Shown one piece after another: positions 32,853-42,909 of a DNA stretch of 64,000 nucleotides. Source of the DNA: Cephalotrichum gorgonifer (lineage: Eukaryota; Ascomycota; Sordariomycetes; Microascales; Microascaceae); contig ONZQ02000009.1 in the NCBI GenBank assembly GCA_900312665.1, forward strand, positions 1,412,744 to 1,476,743, read 5' to 3'. The stretch's first letter is position 1. Each line of letters opens with the position of its first letter. The translations under genes and the position numbers were made by a program. A model generated the notes under the pieces. The model worked only from the letters and a program-made list of their open reading frames with translations. It was not told the origin of the DNA and made no database searches.

Positions 32853-35547
32853 ATGGCCTGCGAACCACCAGCCATCACAATGGCCTCGTCGCCAGAGCGA
32901 ACGCCTCACTATCTACCAAGGCTCCCGGCTTGCCATTCCTGCTCTCAGAAGAAGATCAAAGTGCGCAAGCCTGGCCCTTCTCTCCCTAGACACAAACCTT
33001 GACATGCCGTGGAAATAACAACAGGCGGGACGGACTGACTGACTTGACTGTTCAACGCAGTGCGACAGCGGCAGGCCATCATGTGCTCATTGTATCCGCA
33101 ACGGTTCCCAATGCTCCAATTACGACTCCATCAGCGATAGACTAGTACCTCGGGCGTAAGATTCCATTTACTACTCCCACTGAAACAGAAAAAAAAGAAG
33201 CCTCCTCGTTTTAACGCCTTCTATTTCTCAGGCTCATCCAGGAACTAGAGAATAGTCAGAGGAGGATACACGGGAGACAACACCAGTCAGTGGGCACAGG
33301 TGCCTCTGATGATGCGCCCGTGTTGACGCCGGCCACTATCCGGAATGACGCGCCGACCACGCAGTCTATTGCTAGCTCCTCTACAGTCATGAATGGCGGG
33401 GGGCTCAGGTAAGGAGACACGGGGCCCAGCGCTGGTCGTTTGTAAATGCAGATGCATATTCTAACACGTGCTTCGTGCGCGTACGCCTAGCTTTCTTTCG
33501 TTGCTCTTCTCCGACGCCGACTGGAGGAAGTCTAACGCCGATTTACCCCGGGAACTGGCCAAGACAGCCGAGCCTCCGGAGATAACCATCCAGCCCTGCT
33601 CTTTACCATCTCGCCAAATGACCGAGCATTTGTTCGGGGAATAGTAAGTTCGCCCCGGGTTTTCGTTACTCTCCTCCTGGACGGCACGAAAAAGCGGGTG
33701 GAAGGGCAAGAGGAGGAGGGGGAAAGCTAACAGAGATTTTGTTTTTCAGTCTAGGCTGGTCCCACGTCATGAACGCGTTTCTTCTCCGCCGGGAGGTATG
33801 GGAACTCCACTCGCGTGTCTTCTCGGCCATCGAGGAGGGGCAATCCGCGGCCCCCGAGGACCTATTCCGTACCTTTGTGATCTGTGCCATAGGCTCTGTC
33901 ATGCCATTCTGCAACGGGAAGCACTCACAGCATCCGGAGGGCTACTACCATGCTGCTTTGCGGCATCTTGATTCTCGGTTCCTCGCGCGCGGTCTCCGGT
34001 CTGTCGAGGATTTGCTCCTAATCTGCCGCTTCGGTATATATCATAACATAGGTAAGGTTTTCCCAAACCCGCACCGAAATCTCTTTCTCCGAGGGCACGG
34101 CGGCACGGACTAAGATAAAAGTGAATTATTTCTGCGCTTAGGCACGTCGATATGGGACCTCATCCGGCTTGCCGGCCGCCTCTGTATCGAGCTAGAAATT
34201 CACGCACACGACGGGGGGCCGCTACACACACCGATCGAGAGACAGCATAGACGGCGAATCTTCTGGTACTTCTATCTTATCGACCGGTATAGCTCTACCA
34301 CGTTGGACCGGCCCTTTACCATTGACGACTGCGACATACACATCAATCTCCCGGCCGAGGCCGACGACGACGAGATCGAATCTTGGGAAGGCTCGTCCTC
34401 CTCCCAGCTGTTGGACTCACCTCCAGGCCCACGAGAGCCAGGCCGCCTCACCGAGACAAGCATCTTCTTGATGTCCGTGAGACTGAGACGGGTGTCATCC
34501 CACATCCACACTGAGTTCTGCCGCCTGAGAGAAGTCTACCAGGCGCCCTCGCAACTCCATCTCGGCATCGGCCACATCCACGTCGTCGTGAACCAGCTCC
34601 TCGACGAGCTCGCCGTCTGGAGACGCGAGGCTCCCGTCATCCAGAGCCCGACGTGCCTGTACCACTCCCAGCAGTGGTACGACCTCCTCTACGCCCGCGA
34701 GAAGCTCTACCTCGTCCGACGGGCTGTGGACCTCGTCCCCAAGAAGGGCGGGGCGCTCCCACGACACTTTCTCATGCTGCTGCTACACGGTGCCCTGGAG
34801 GTCATCGAGAAGTACTCGGCCCTGTTCTGGACCACGTCGCTCATCACGCACACGAGGAGCTACTTCCACATGATGTTCACGGCCGGGCTGAGCGTGATAT
34901 TCTGCGTCCTGTACTGCCCCGGTCTTTCGCAGGGTGATTTGCAGGAGGCCGCTCGTGGTCTGAGATCGTGTGAGCGTACGTTGGCGAGTATGGCGCGGCG
35001 GTTGCACGACGCGCTGGCGTACGTCACCGTCTTTTCCGCGCTTCATCGCGATGTCTCCGGGAAAATAGGACGCGCTTTGGGAGACGGTAGCTCGGTGCGT
35101 CCGGCGGCATCTGCACCTTCGATGGCTAGACCTGACGCCGAGGTTCCATTCACGACGTCTTCGCAGGCGGCATCGCATCATCATCACCCCTCCGCCCCTG
35201 AGATTCCCGGTATGGCACATCTCACATATGATCGGGTTGCCGAGCGAGAATACGCGCCCCCCGTTTTAAATACGTTCGGTTCATACGGTAGGGAGAGTTA
35301 TTCGCAACCGCTCCCTCAGCCTGTGGATGATGTGGGCGCAGTCATCCCACCCACACCGGGTTTCGCCACGGACATTTCTCCCGTTGCATCCCAGAATGAG
35401 CTCTACACCGGGGGGGACTTGCTACAGAGGACCTTCACAGATGATGTCTCTCTCTGGAACATGGATACTGTGCTGTGGGAGTATGTGTATGGAGACTCGC
35501 AAACCGCCTTGTTTACTGCTAGTAACAACCCTCCTGTGGGGTTTTGA
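32853..35547 (+). CDS. Zn2Cys6 transcription factor with fungal-specific regulatory domain (cluster regulator A)
   Basis: Six exons (32853-32960, 33061-33155, 33232-33408, 33491-33643, 33750-34051, 34142-35547) give 746 residues. The zinc cluster reads CHSC-X6-C-X6-CAHC-X6-C and is interrupted by a phase-0 intron immediately before the third Cys. A short linker (LIQELENSQRR) follows, then the Fungal_trans domain: FGIYHNIGTSIWDLIRLAGR, HRRRIFWYFYLIDRYSS and DRPFTIDD, the usual marker blocks. The C-terminus is long and Ser/Pro-rich. It is divergent from the HpcH/HpaI aldolase and next to a 2-hydroxyacid dehydrogenase, so it is probably a regulator of that pathway. The start is the first ATG of the exon carrying CHSC. 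An alternative ATG lies 27 nt downstream. Confidence 0.85.
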
Positions 35548-35775
35548 ACTTCATTTGGGGAGTTGACTTTTCAGCCGTCCCGAGTCAATTAGAACTTGAT
35601 GCTATGGCAAAGGGAAAGGTGACAGTGGGATGATTATGTTCATTGTATAAACTAACAAGTCGGAACTATTTCCACAGTGCTAAGCAGGTTCTTCTGGTAT
35701 CCCCTAGCCTGGTTGTAGAGAAACTTCTTTTATGAAAAGAGCTCATAATACAACCGCCGAGAACACTTCCCTATG

Positions 35776-36759
35776 TCAAATACCCCCTGTCCGCTGCTGC
35801 GCAAACTCAAGTAGACGCTTTGCGGCCGTCATGCCAGTGAGAGCCTGGGTCTCGCTAGTAGCAGCTCCAACATGCGGCGTGCTCACGACCCCCAAGTCCC
35901 AGAGGGCTCCATACCGCTCCTTACTCGGTGGCTCCTCTTCATGGCAGTCCAACCCGGCGCCCCAAATCAGACCCTCTGAGAGCGCACGTTCCAGGTCCTT
36001 CTCATCAATTATCCCCCCACGGGCAGTATTAATAACGATAGCCGTCCTCTTCATAGACCTCAGTTGCGGATATGCGATGAAGCCTCTGGTCTGCGGTGTA
36101 AGTGGCATATGCACCGTGATAATGTCGGCGTCTGACCAAATATCCTCCAGGCGCTCAGCACGAGTATGTGGGATATCCGCCCAAGCGTCAGGAGGCAGGA
36201 ATGGATCATAAGCGATTACGTGTGCGCCGAGCCCGCCATGGAATATCCGTGCAACAGCCTTGCCGACATGGCCCATACCCAGGATACCGATAGTCTTGCC
36301 ACGGATGGTGAGGCCAGAGCACTTCTCCTTAGGCACAAGTGTGCCAGAGGTCTGCTTGGCCAGTATGCTCCCAACCTGGCGGGCTACGGCCATTGTTAGC
36401 GTGAGGACCTGTTCTGCGACAGCCTGGGCGTTGGCGCCCGGTGTATTCAGAATCGGGATCCCTCTCGCCTGGCAGGCCTCAGCGTTAATCTTGTCGATTC
36501 CGACACCTTGCTTGCCGATGGCGAGTAGATTGGGCGCCGCCTTGATATCCTCCGCTGTGACGTAGGAGGACCTCACCAGGAGGTACCGAGCGTTTTGCCT
36601 CCAGTTGGCGTTCTCCGGGTGGCTCCGGGGGATGATGTTGAAATTCTGCTTGCAGAAGGTCATGACTTCGGGATGGAAGTCATCAAGGAGGTAGACGGTG
36701 GGCTTCTCAGCCGGCGGCGATACCGGGGTCGAGTCATCGGACACGAGACTTGGGGCCAT
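35776..36759 (-). CDS. D-isomer-specific 2-hydroxyacid dehydrogenase (3-phosphoglycerate dehydrogenase-like)
   Basis: An NAD(P)H-dependent oxidoreductase of 327 residues, one exon. The N-terminal catalytic lobe leads into the NAD domain: KTIGILGMGHVGKAVAR (GxGxxG), then YDPFLPPDA. The active-site residues are all present: Arg in INTARGGIID, Glu in LDCHEEEP and His in STPHVGAAT. There is no C-terminal ACT domain, so it is shorter than the serine-pathway PHGDH and closer to hydroxypyruvate/glyoxylate-type or specialised 2-hydroxyacid reductases. Within this cluster it could reduce the 2-oxo acid or semialdehyde released by the aldolase; this is inference from neighbourhood. It is divergent from the second Zn2Cys6 gene. 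Confidence 0.88.
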   Translation of the reverse strand: MAPSLVSDDSTPVSPPAEKPTVYLLDDFHPEVMTFCKQNFNIIPRSHPENANWRQNARYLLVRSSYVTAEDIKAAPNLLAIGKQGVGIDKINAEACQARGIPILNTPGANAQAVAEQVLTLTMAVARQVGSILAKQTSGTLVPKEKCSGLTIRGKTIGILGMGHVGKAVARIFHGGLGAHVIAYDPFLPPDAWADIPHTRAERLEDIWSDADIITVHMPLTPQTRGFIAYPQLRSMKRTAIVINTARGGIIDEKDLERALSEGLIWGAGLDCHEEEPPSKERYGALWDLGVVSTPHVGAATSETQALTGMTAAKRLLEFAQQRTGGI

Positions 36760-37421
36760 GGTGTTTGAAAGTGTGAATGACGGTTTCTGGATAGAATGGA
36801 GAGAACCAGGTATGGAGTTCCTAGGGCGGAAAGTTCAAGGCGTGAGGTGATAGGTGTGTCTACCAGGTTGGGCTGGTCACAGTGATGACGTTCAGTTATT
36901 CCAACTACATTTCGTCCTCCCAAGCTGTCATCTGCATAGTTAACTGGTCATATATAACTTACTTCGTGTTCGTGCGCGTGGGTCCAGATTGTGTGTACCA
37001 GTTAAGTAAGATCTCCGTGATTGCTCCGTCATCCTCTCATCCTCGGGGGAAAAGAGGAGGATGCACCTGTACTAAGTCGTATTGAGACAAGGCAAGGGCA
37101 AGGCATCGGAGGTGGGGCCGACATCACGGCATCGACTGAAATGCGGGTCCAAGTAATGTCGGCAGATATTAGTGCGTTTCTTAGTCACGTGTGATGCAAT
37201 CATGTAGCTCCAATACCGAAACCCACTTCTGCTCGGACAACTTCCGTGTCGTTCTGTTCTTGGAGGGAAATCTTGCACTCTATCTGTCATCTGCAGGTCT
37301 GAATTACATCCCGTCACCTTGCATTGGAAAGCTGCCTTCCCGACACCTCGTCTCATCCGGCCCCGCACGCACGCCCCTCTCGGACGGATGCCCGCCCTTG
37401 TGACGCTGTCCCGACCTCGAT
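36760..37421. promoter_or_regulatory. Divergent promoter, dehydrogenase / second Zn2Cys6 gene
   Basis: A 660-bp region between divergent starts. The sequence GAGGATG occurs near 37055. No gene was recognised. Confidence 0.5.
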
Positions 37422-39948
37422 ATGCCAGAGCGGGACCCTGGGATGGTCCCTCGGTCGATATCCGACCACGGCGATGATGATGTAGGACCCAGTCCAACCC
37501 CACAGCCACCGCATAGCCCGGGTCCCGTCAGACGAGCTCAGGCTTGCGTACGATGCTGGAGGCGCAAACAGAGGGCAAGTGCAATGCGCTGCGCGCTACC
37601 CCCGCCCCCTTTTTCTCGGTGACTCAAGCCGAGACTAATTGAGGCCGTGTCTATAGTGCGACCGGGTTCTTCCTAGCTGCACGAACTGTGTTCGCGTCGG
37701 CGCGGAATGCCTCGGCCGGTCTCCGCCTCCGAATCCCGCTCCGGGGGATGCGGCGTTCACGCAGGCCTCTTTCCACAGGTAAGGTAACGAACCAGTAGCC
37801 CCAATGCCGCAAGCGGCCCAGTATTACAAGCCCACCCATCCGTAGGAGAGAAAGAGTATATGCTTAAATTGTGCTGTGTTTTCTAGTTACCTCGAGTCCC
37901 TCGAGCAGAATGTGGCTAGCTATGGGGCTTCCCCTCACGCAGCCGGAACCGTTTCCTCTCAGAGAGGCTATTCGGTCCCACCACCCACACGCGGGATGAG
38001 TCCTCGTCATGGTCGGGGCCAATACCCCGTCTTGATCGGCTCCCCATCCACCCCGGCCCACAATTCAAGCCATGGAGCCGAGTCGGAAGACGGCTCGTCG
38101 ATAGGCGACACCATGGGCGCTATCGGGCTGCTAACTGGCAGTGCCATGGCCGAGCCGCGTCCCGGCCCCCGGCAAGCGTCGGACAAGCTGGCGCTGTTGC
38201 ACGCCGTACAGGCAGCCCTCGCCATAGACGGCCACGATCCCTCGGCGTCGGCACCTTCGCGCTCGACGCCGGTCCTCAACCGTAACCAAGGTGTTGTTCT
38301 TCCCTCGCTGGACGACGCCCAGGCGGCTCTTCGTTGCTACCTCGAGGCTATCTATTTCATACCGTGCTTGACTCGCGACAGTGAGGACTCCCTGCTGGCT
38401 CGGTTCCATTCCGTCAAGTCTGATCATTTGTCTTCGAGCGACGAGGACGATGCCCTTGCGGTCCGTCTTTTCGACGTCTATATGCAGCTTGCCATTGGCA
38501 TGATAGTATCGCCAGACTCAATATGGCTGTCAGATCAGTCTGTAGCCTTACACGGCGCTGCAGTTCGCCTGTTGCCGACTATTCTGAGGTCTCGGAGGCA
38601 TACTGATACCTTACACTGCCTACTGTTGTTAATCGCTTTTGCGCTGTTCAATCCCAATGGAGGCTCGGTCTGGCATCTGCTGGGTCTAGCGCTTCGGACG
38701 TGTATCACAGCGGGACTGCATAAGGAGCCAACGTCCCTGACGGCACTAACTTTCCAAGAGATCGATGATGGCCGATGGTTGTTTTGGAGCGTGTATGTTC
38801 TCGACCGGTACGTGCCGAATCTACCAACTCGCCGCTTCCGTGTTATTGCCTTGTGACTCACCTTCTGACTCCAATTCACCTCCCCAGTTGGCTTGGCGTA
38901 GCAATGGATAGACCATTTGGTATCCAGGATGGGGATATAACAGTCCAAGTGGGTATACCTCCGAGTTTACTTTTTTATCATCTATGATGTCGAATGAGTC
39001 ACCGCTCACATTAGCTGTCTACTTATTACCCAGGCGCCGGGAGAACGCGAAGATGAGGCCCCTAAAACCAAAGCATCCAGGGAGATGGCTAGTCTCTACG
39101 TGATCCGGCACGCCCACCTGGTCTCCAGTATCCGAAAAAGCGGCAGGAGGGACCCCATGTTTGACTACAGCAACGTCTGCTACTGGCGAGACCTCACTTC
39201 CCGCCTGGGAACCCTGTCAGGTTCCTGGAAGCACTGCGTCGATCAGCTCGCTTGCCGCGCTCTGATTCAGATGGTCAGCCCTGCCCCTCAGGCTCACTCT
39301 AACCCGGGCATGCTACCCGGGACGACACAAGACGTGGAGGAAGACACCCTCGTTTCATGTCACCGATTTATCAGCTCGCTTTACGATCGGACGGGGCACG
39401 CGAAGAATGCAGGCTCGTTCCTTGATGCTTACGATGTGATATCCGCTGGTGTGGTGTTCGCGTGCCTCACCCACCGAGCTGCTGCGTCGTCATCGGATCG
39501 CCGGGTTGCGGAGCTCACGGAGGTGGTTCACAAGGCGTCGACGCTTGTGACACAGATTTCGGCGAGGTTTCCTGCATTGGGAGATTTCCACCGACTGTTT
39601 TTTGCGCTGTCTAGTAGAGTTGTGGGAGATGAGGTAGGTTGCATCTCTCCCCGTCCCCCCCGTTCCGACCCCCGGGGCCCCTCCTCTCCCAACCAGTCTA
39701 GCGCTATTAGTCCGGGCTTCGTTGGATTGAGTTACCTGCCCGTACCAAGGTGTTGTGTTGATCAAGGTTTAAAAGCCACTCGGGCCATTGGATGGCGTAA
39801 TACCCCACAAGACACCACTTCGTCTGCGCCAATTCATCGAGTCTTCATTCACCTAAGCGCTAGTCAGAGGAAAATGACCGAAAAGGGAGACCGCATAGTT
39901 GTCAGATTTGTCCGAGATTTACGACTTGGGAAGCGACACAGGCTTTGA
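37422..39948 (+). CDS. Zn2Cys6 transcription factor (cluster regulator B), first intron GC-AG
   Basis: Exons 37422-37574, 37657-37778, 37887-38807, 38888-38948 and 39034 onward. The zinc cluster reads CVRC-X6-C-X6-CTNC-X6-C. It is split by a phase-0 intron immediately before the third Cys, the same position and phase as in regulator A. That intron begins GCAAGT, a GC-AG intron. After the zinc cluster come SYLESLEQNVASYG (dimerisation linker) and the Fungal_trans block (WLFWSVYVLDR, WLGVAMDRPFGIQD). The 3' end is uncertain. Read straight through it ends at 39948 (723 residues) with an unusual Pro/Ser-rich tail. If a GTAGGT donor at 39634 is used with an acceptor at 39710, the protein ends at 39761 instead. 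It lies just upstream of the Dal5-like permease. Confidence 0.8.
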
Positions 39949-40411
39949 AGTATCTTTTTCAGATCAATAGGCTAATAGCCTTGATCCGACTCAGTCCAAC
40001 CTCGGGAAGTCTTACTTCCCCAAGGCGGTTAGTTCCCCGAGCTAGTCGCGCATTACTATTGACCTTTCGACGGGCCCCACTCCGAGAGTGAACGGACATC
40101 GCCCGAAGGTTGGCTTGACCCCACGATTTTTCCCCAGATTCTCGGCATACACACCCCCAGAATGCGGGGTACGAGTTGGAGTCTTCCACTGGGCACCCTG
40201 TGATCTTTTCACCGCCAGAGCATATGAGTTCAGGCATCTTGAAAAGGGCTATATATCGTCCATCTCCTGTCGGGTCCACCAGAGACATGAGCTTCACATC
40301 ACATCCTCTCCATAGCGCCCGATTGCGGTCGTCCCTTCACTCATATTACACAGTTTTCTCCCGACCCTTCAACCTAGCACGCTCAAGGCAACCGAGACAA
40401 AAACTGCCGCG
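39949..40411. promoter_or_regulatory. Upstream region of the Dal5-like permease
   Basis: This is the 3' flank of regulator B and the promoter of the permease. A TATATA word near 40250 lies about 160 bp before the start codon. No gene was recognised. Confidence 0.5.
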
Positions 40412-42266
40412 ATGTCCGCTCCAGTAGCACGGTCGGCGCCGAACTCCCTTGATCTGAAGGATGGCCTGGACGGCAATGTTGAAGTGGAGGAGAACGCCCA
40501 GCACGATGAGTACTTGCAGCACTACAGCCTAATCAAGGACAAATCACCGGAGGAGCTGAAGGCAATCGAGAAATCCCTTGTCCGTAAGCTTGACTGGAAA
40601 TTCCTGCCCATGGTCTCTATGATGATCATCATGAAGTGAGTTTTTTCTTTTTTTCCGAGTGTCCCGTTTCCCCCCTTCTTTCCTTTTCAGTTAATCCTAA
40701 CGTCGAATCCCTCGCCGTCAAGTTATCTCGACCGTATCAACGTATCCAACGCCCGCCTAGCCGGCATGCAACAAGACCTCCACATGTCCGACACCGTCTG
40801 GTCGGCCGGCATATCCATGTTCTACGTCGGCTACATCATCACGCAGATCCCCGCCAATGTCATCATGGCCAAGGGCCAGCCGCGGTTCCTCCTCCCGGGC
40901 TGCATGCTAGCCTGGTCCGCCGTGACGATATGCATGCCGGCAGTCAGAAGTGGCTGGGCGTTTTGCCTCTGTCGCTTCCTCGTTGGTTTGACCGAGGGTC
41001 CATTTATACCGGCTGTTTCGCTCATGACCTCATCGTGGTACACGAAGAACGAGTCCCCCCTTCGCATGGGCATTTGGCATGCGGGAACTACGATTTCTCA
41101 AGCTATTTCTGGGCTTTTGGCCGCCGGTATCCTGACTAATATGGATAATGTCGCCAGCTTACATGCCTGGCAATGGTTCTTACTCCTAGAAGGTATATAT
41201 ATATCTGGGCTGCTCTTACCTATTATCTCTCCCGGGATTTACACCTGATCTCTACTCTCCTTGTTCATGATATAGGCAGTTGGACTAATTCATGGTTGTT
41301 CTCGCCTAGGTATCGTCAGCGTCTTGATCGGCATCTTTGCCTTCTGGTTCATTCCCAATTTCCCCAACAACACTGGCACCTACTTCCTCACAGCCGAAGA
41401 GGCCGAGATGGCTGCGTACAGACAAATGGTGTCAGCAGGCGGCATTTCCGAAGACGACGAGGGTGACTACTGGGGGGGTGTATGGATGATGTTCAAGGAT
41501 CCCTTCTCGCACCTGTTCGCCCTGATTCACTTCGCCCTCATCATTGCTCAGTCGTACAAGGACTTTTTCCCAAACGTACGTCCAGAGGCCCCCTTGGAGT
41601 TCTCATCCGTGGAACACCCCACTAACCCACTCCCCTGGTTTTCAGATTGTTGCAACACTGGGCTTCAACAAGATCATCACATACTTGATTCAAGCCCCGC
41701 CCCCTGTCATCGCCTTCATCGCCACTCTGGTAGTGTCCTGGCATTCGGGCCGCGTGCTCGAGCATGGGTACCATATCATCGGCCCCATTGTTCTTGCAGC
41801 CATAGGTTGCGTGGTTATGATTACGACCCTAAACGTCGGGGCGCGATACTTTTCGATGATCCTGTTGGTAACCGGCCCATTCGTGGGTTTGAATGTAAGT
41901 CCTCACAACTTGGAGAAGTGAATGAAAAGGTTTTGTTTTTCGAAAACACGCTGGGCTCACACCAAATTTTCCTAGCTGCATATCGCGTGGGAGACGACCG
42001 TCATCCCTCGGCCCAGGACCAAGCGTGCGGCGCTCATCGCCTACGCCAACTGCGTCTCCTCGGTTTCCCATTGGTTCACGCCGTATTTCTTCCTGACGAA
42101 CCAGGAGCCGTATTATCAGACGGCTGGTGGCGCTATCATAACAGGCTGTGGGCTGACTGTGATTTTCGTCCTGATCACTAAGTGGTACTGCCGGAAGAGG
42201 AACAAGGCTCTTGAGGAAGCGGAGCGTGCGGCTGGGCTGCCCAAGGGATGGAGGTTCGCCGGCTAG
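40412..42266 (+). CDS. MFS anion:cation symporter, Dal5/allantoate-permease family
   Basis: A plasma-membrane importer of small organic anions. Five exons (40412-40635, 40723-41192, 41310-41575, 41646-41894, 41976-42266) give 499 residues with about 12 helices. Family marks are KLDWKFLPM before TM1, MNYLDRINVSNARLAGM formed across the first junction, FYVGYIITQIPANVIM, RFLVGLTEGPFIPA, the loop FLTAEEAEMA, and NVGARYFSMILL near TM10. The final hydrophilic tail KRNKALEEAERAAGLPKGWR is typical. Members carry allantoate, nicotinate, biotin, pantothenate, sugar acids or other carboxylates. With an aldolase, a 2-hydroxyacid dehydrogenase and two regulators upstream, a carboxylate or sugar-acid substrate is most likely. 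It overlaps the low-confidence small frame on the other strand by 4 bp. Confidence 0.92.
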
Positions 42267-42550
42267 GCGGAGGACATGACCTGTATCGTTTTCAGCTCGG
42301 CCTGTTGTGTAGCGTTGGGTCTCTTGGTGATGCTGTCGGCAGAGGGTTTATCAAAGTCGGTGTAGTCGACAGGAACTCCTAGCCGAGTAGGTAGCGGAAT
42401 GGAGTCCCATATCTCTTCGGGTAGCTTCAGGGGTAGGCTAATACTATTGCCTTGCAACTCCATCTCCCGTCTTGGGTCAAGAGCGTGAATAATGAAATAT
42501 TTGCTAAGCCCAAAGTTTTCCCCCTCTCCCAAGGGGACAAAATCGAACAT
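42263..42550 (-). CDS. Possible 95-residue hypothetical protein
   Basis: An open frame from an ATG (MFDFVPLGEGENFG...) to a stop that overlaps the permease stop by 4 bp. Composition looks protein-like (LKLPEEIWDSIPLPTRLGVP), with no signal peptide or known motif. It may be a small gene, the last exon of a longer minus-strand gene, or chance. No upstream exon could be joined with confidence. Confidence 0.25.
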   Translation of the reverse strand: MFDFVPLGEGENFGLSKYFIIHALDPRREMELQGNSISLPLKLPEEIWDSIPLPTRLGVPVDYTDFDKPSADSITKRPNATQQAELKTIQVMSSA

Positions 42551-42909
42551 CGACTTCACGATGACAGCAGGCTATTGGAGGCCACCCAGAAAACACCGCC
42601 AACTTTCGTGGTATGTCTTGCGATCTTTGTTGTATCCGGCCCTTGGTCTTCCTCTTCCCCGCACCCAGGGAGCTCTCAATAATTGTATATGTATTAATAG
42701 CCGTCACGCTCAGAGCTATTCAACGCTGCCACCCCCCACGTCCCTCGGCCGCACGACGTGATCGGTCCCAGTGCTGGTTTCCACTTCCAATAGGAGGTGT
42801 ACATCTCCGACTATCTCCCGACCATTTTAAACACCCACAACGTTCCCATACTTTCCCTCCTCAGGATGAAACTCTTTCTCTATTCATATTCGAAGCAGTG
42901 GTATCAGCA
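42551..42909. other. Intergenic
   Basis: This lies between the possible small frame and the 3' end of the NLR gene. I see nothing further. Confidence 0.5.
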
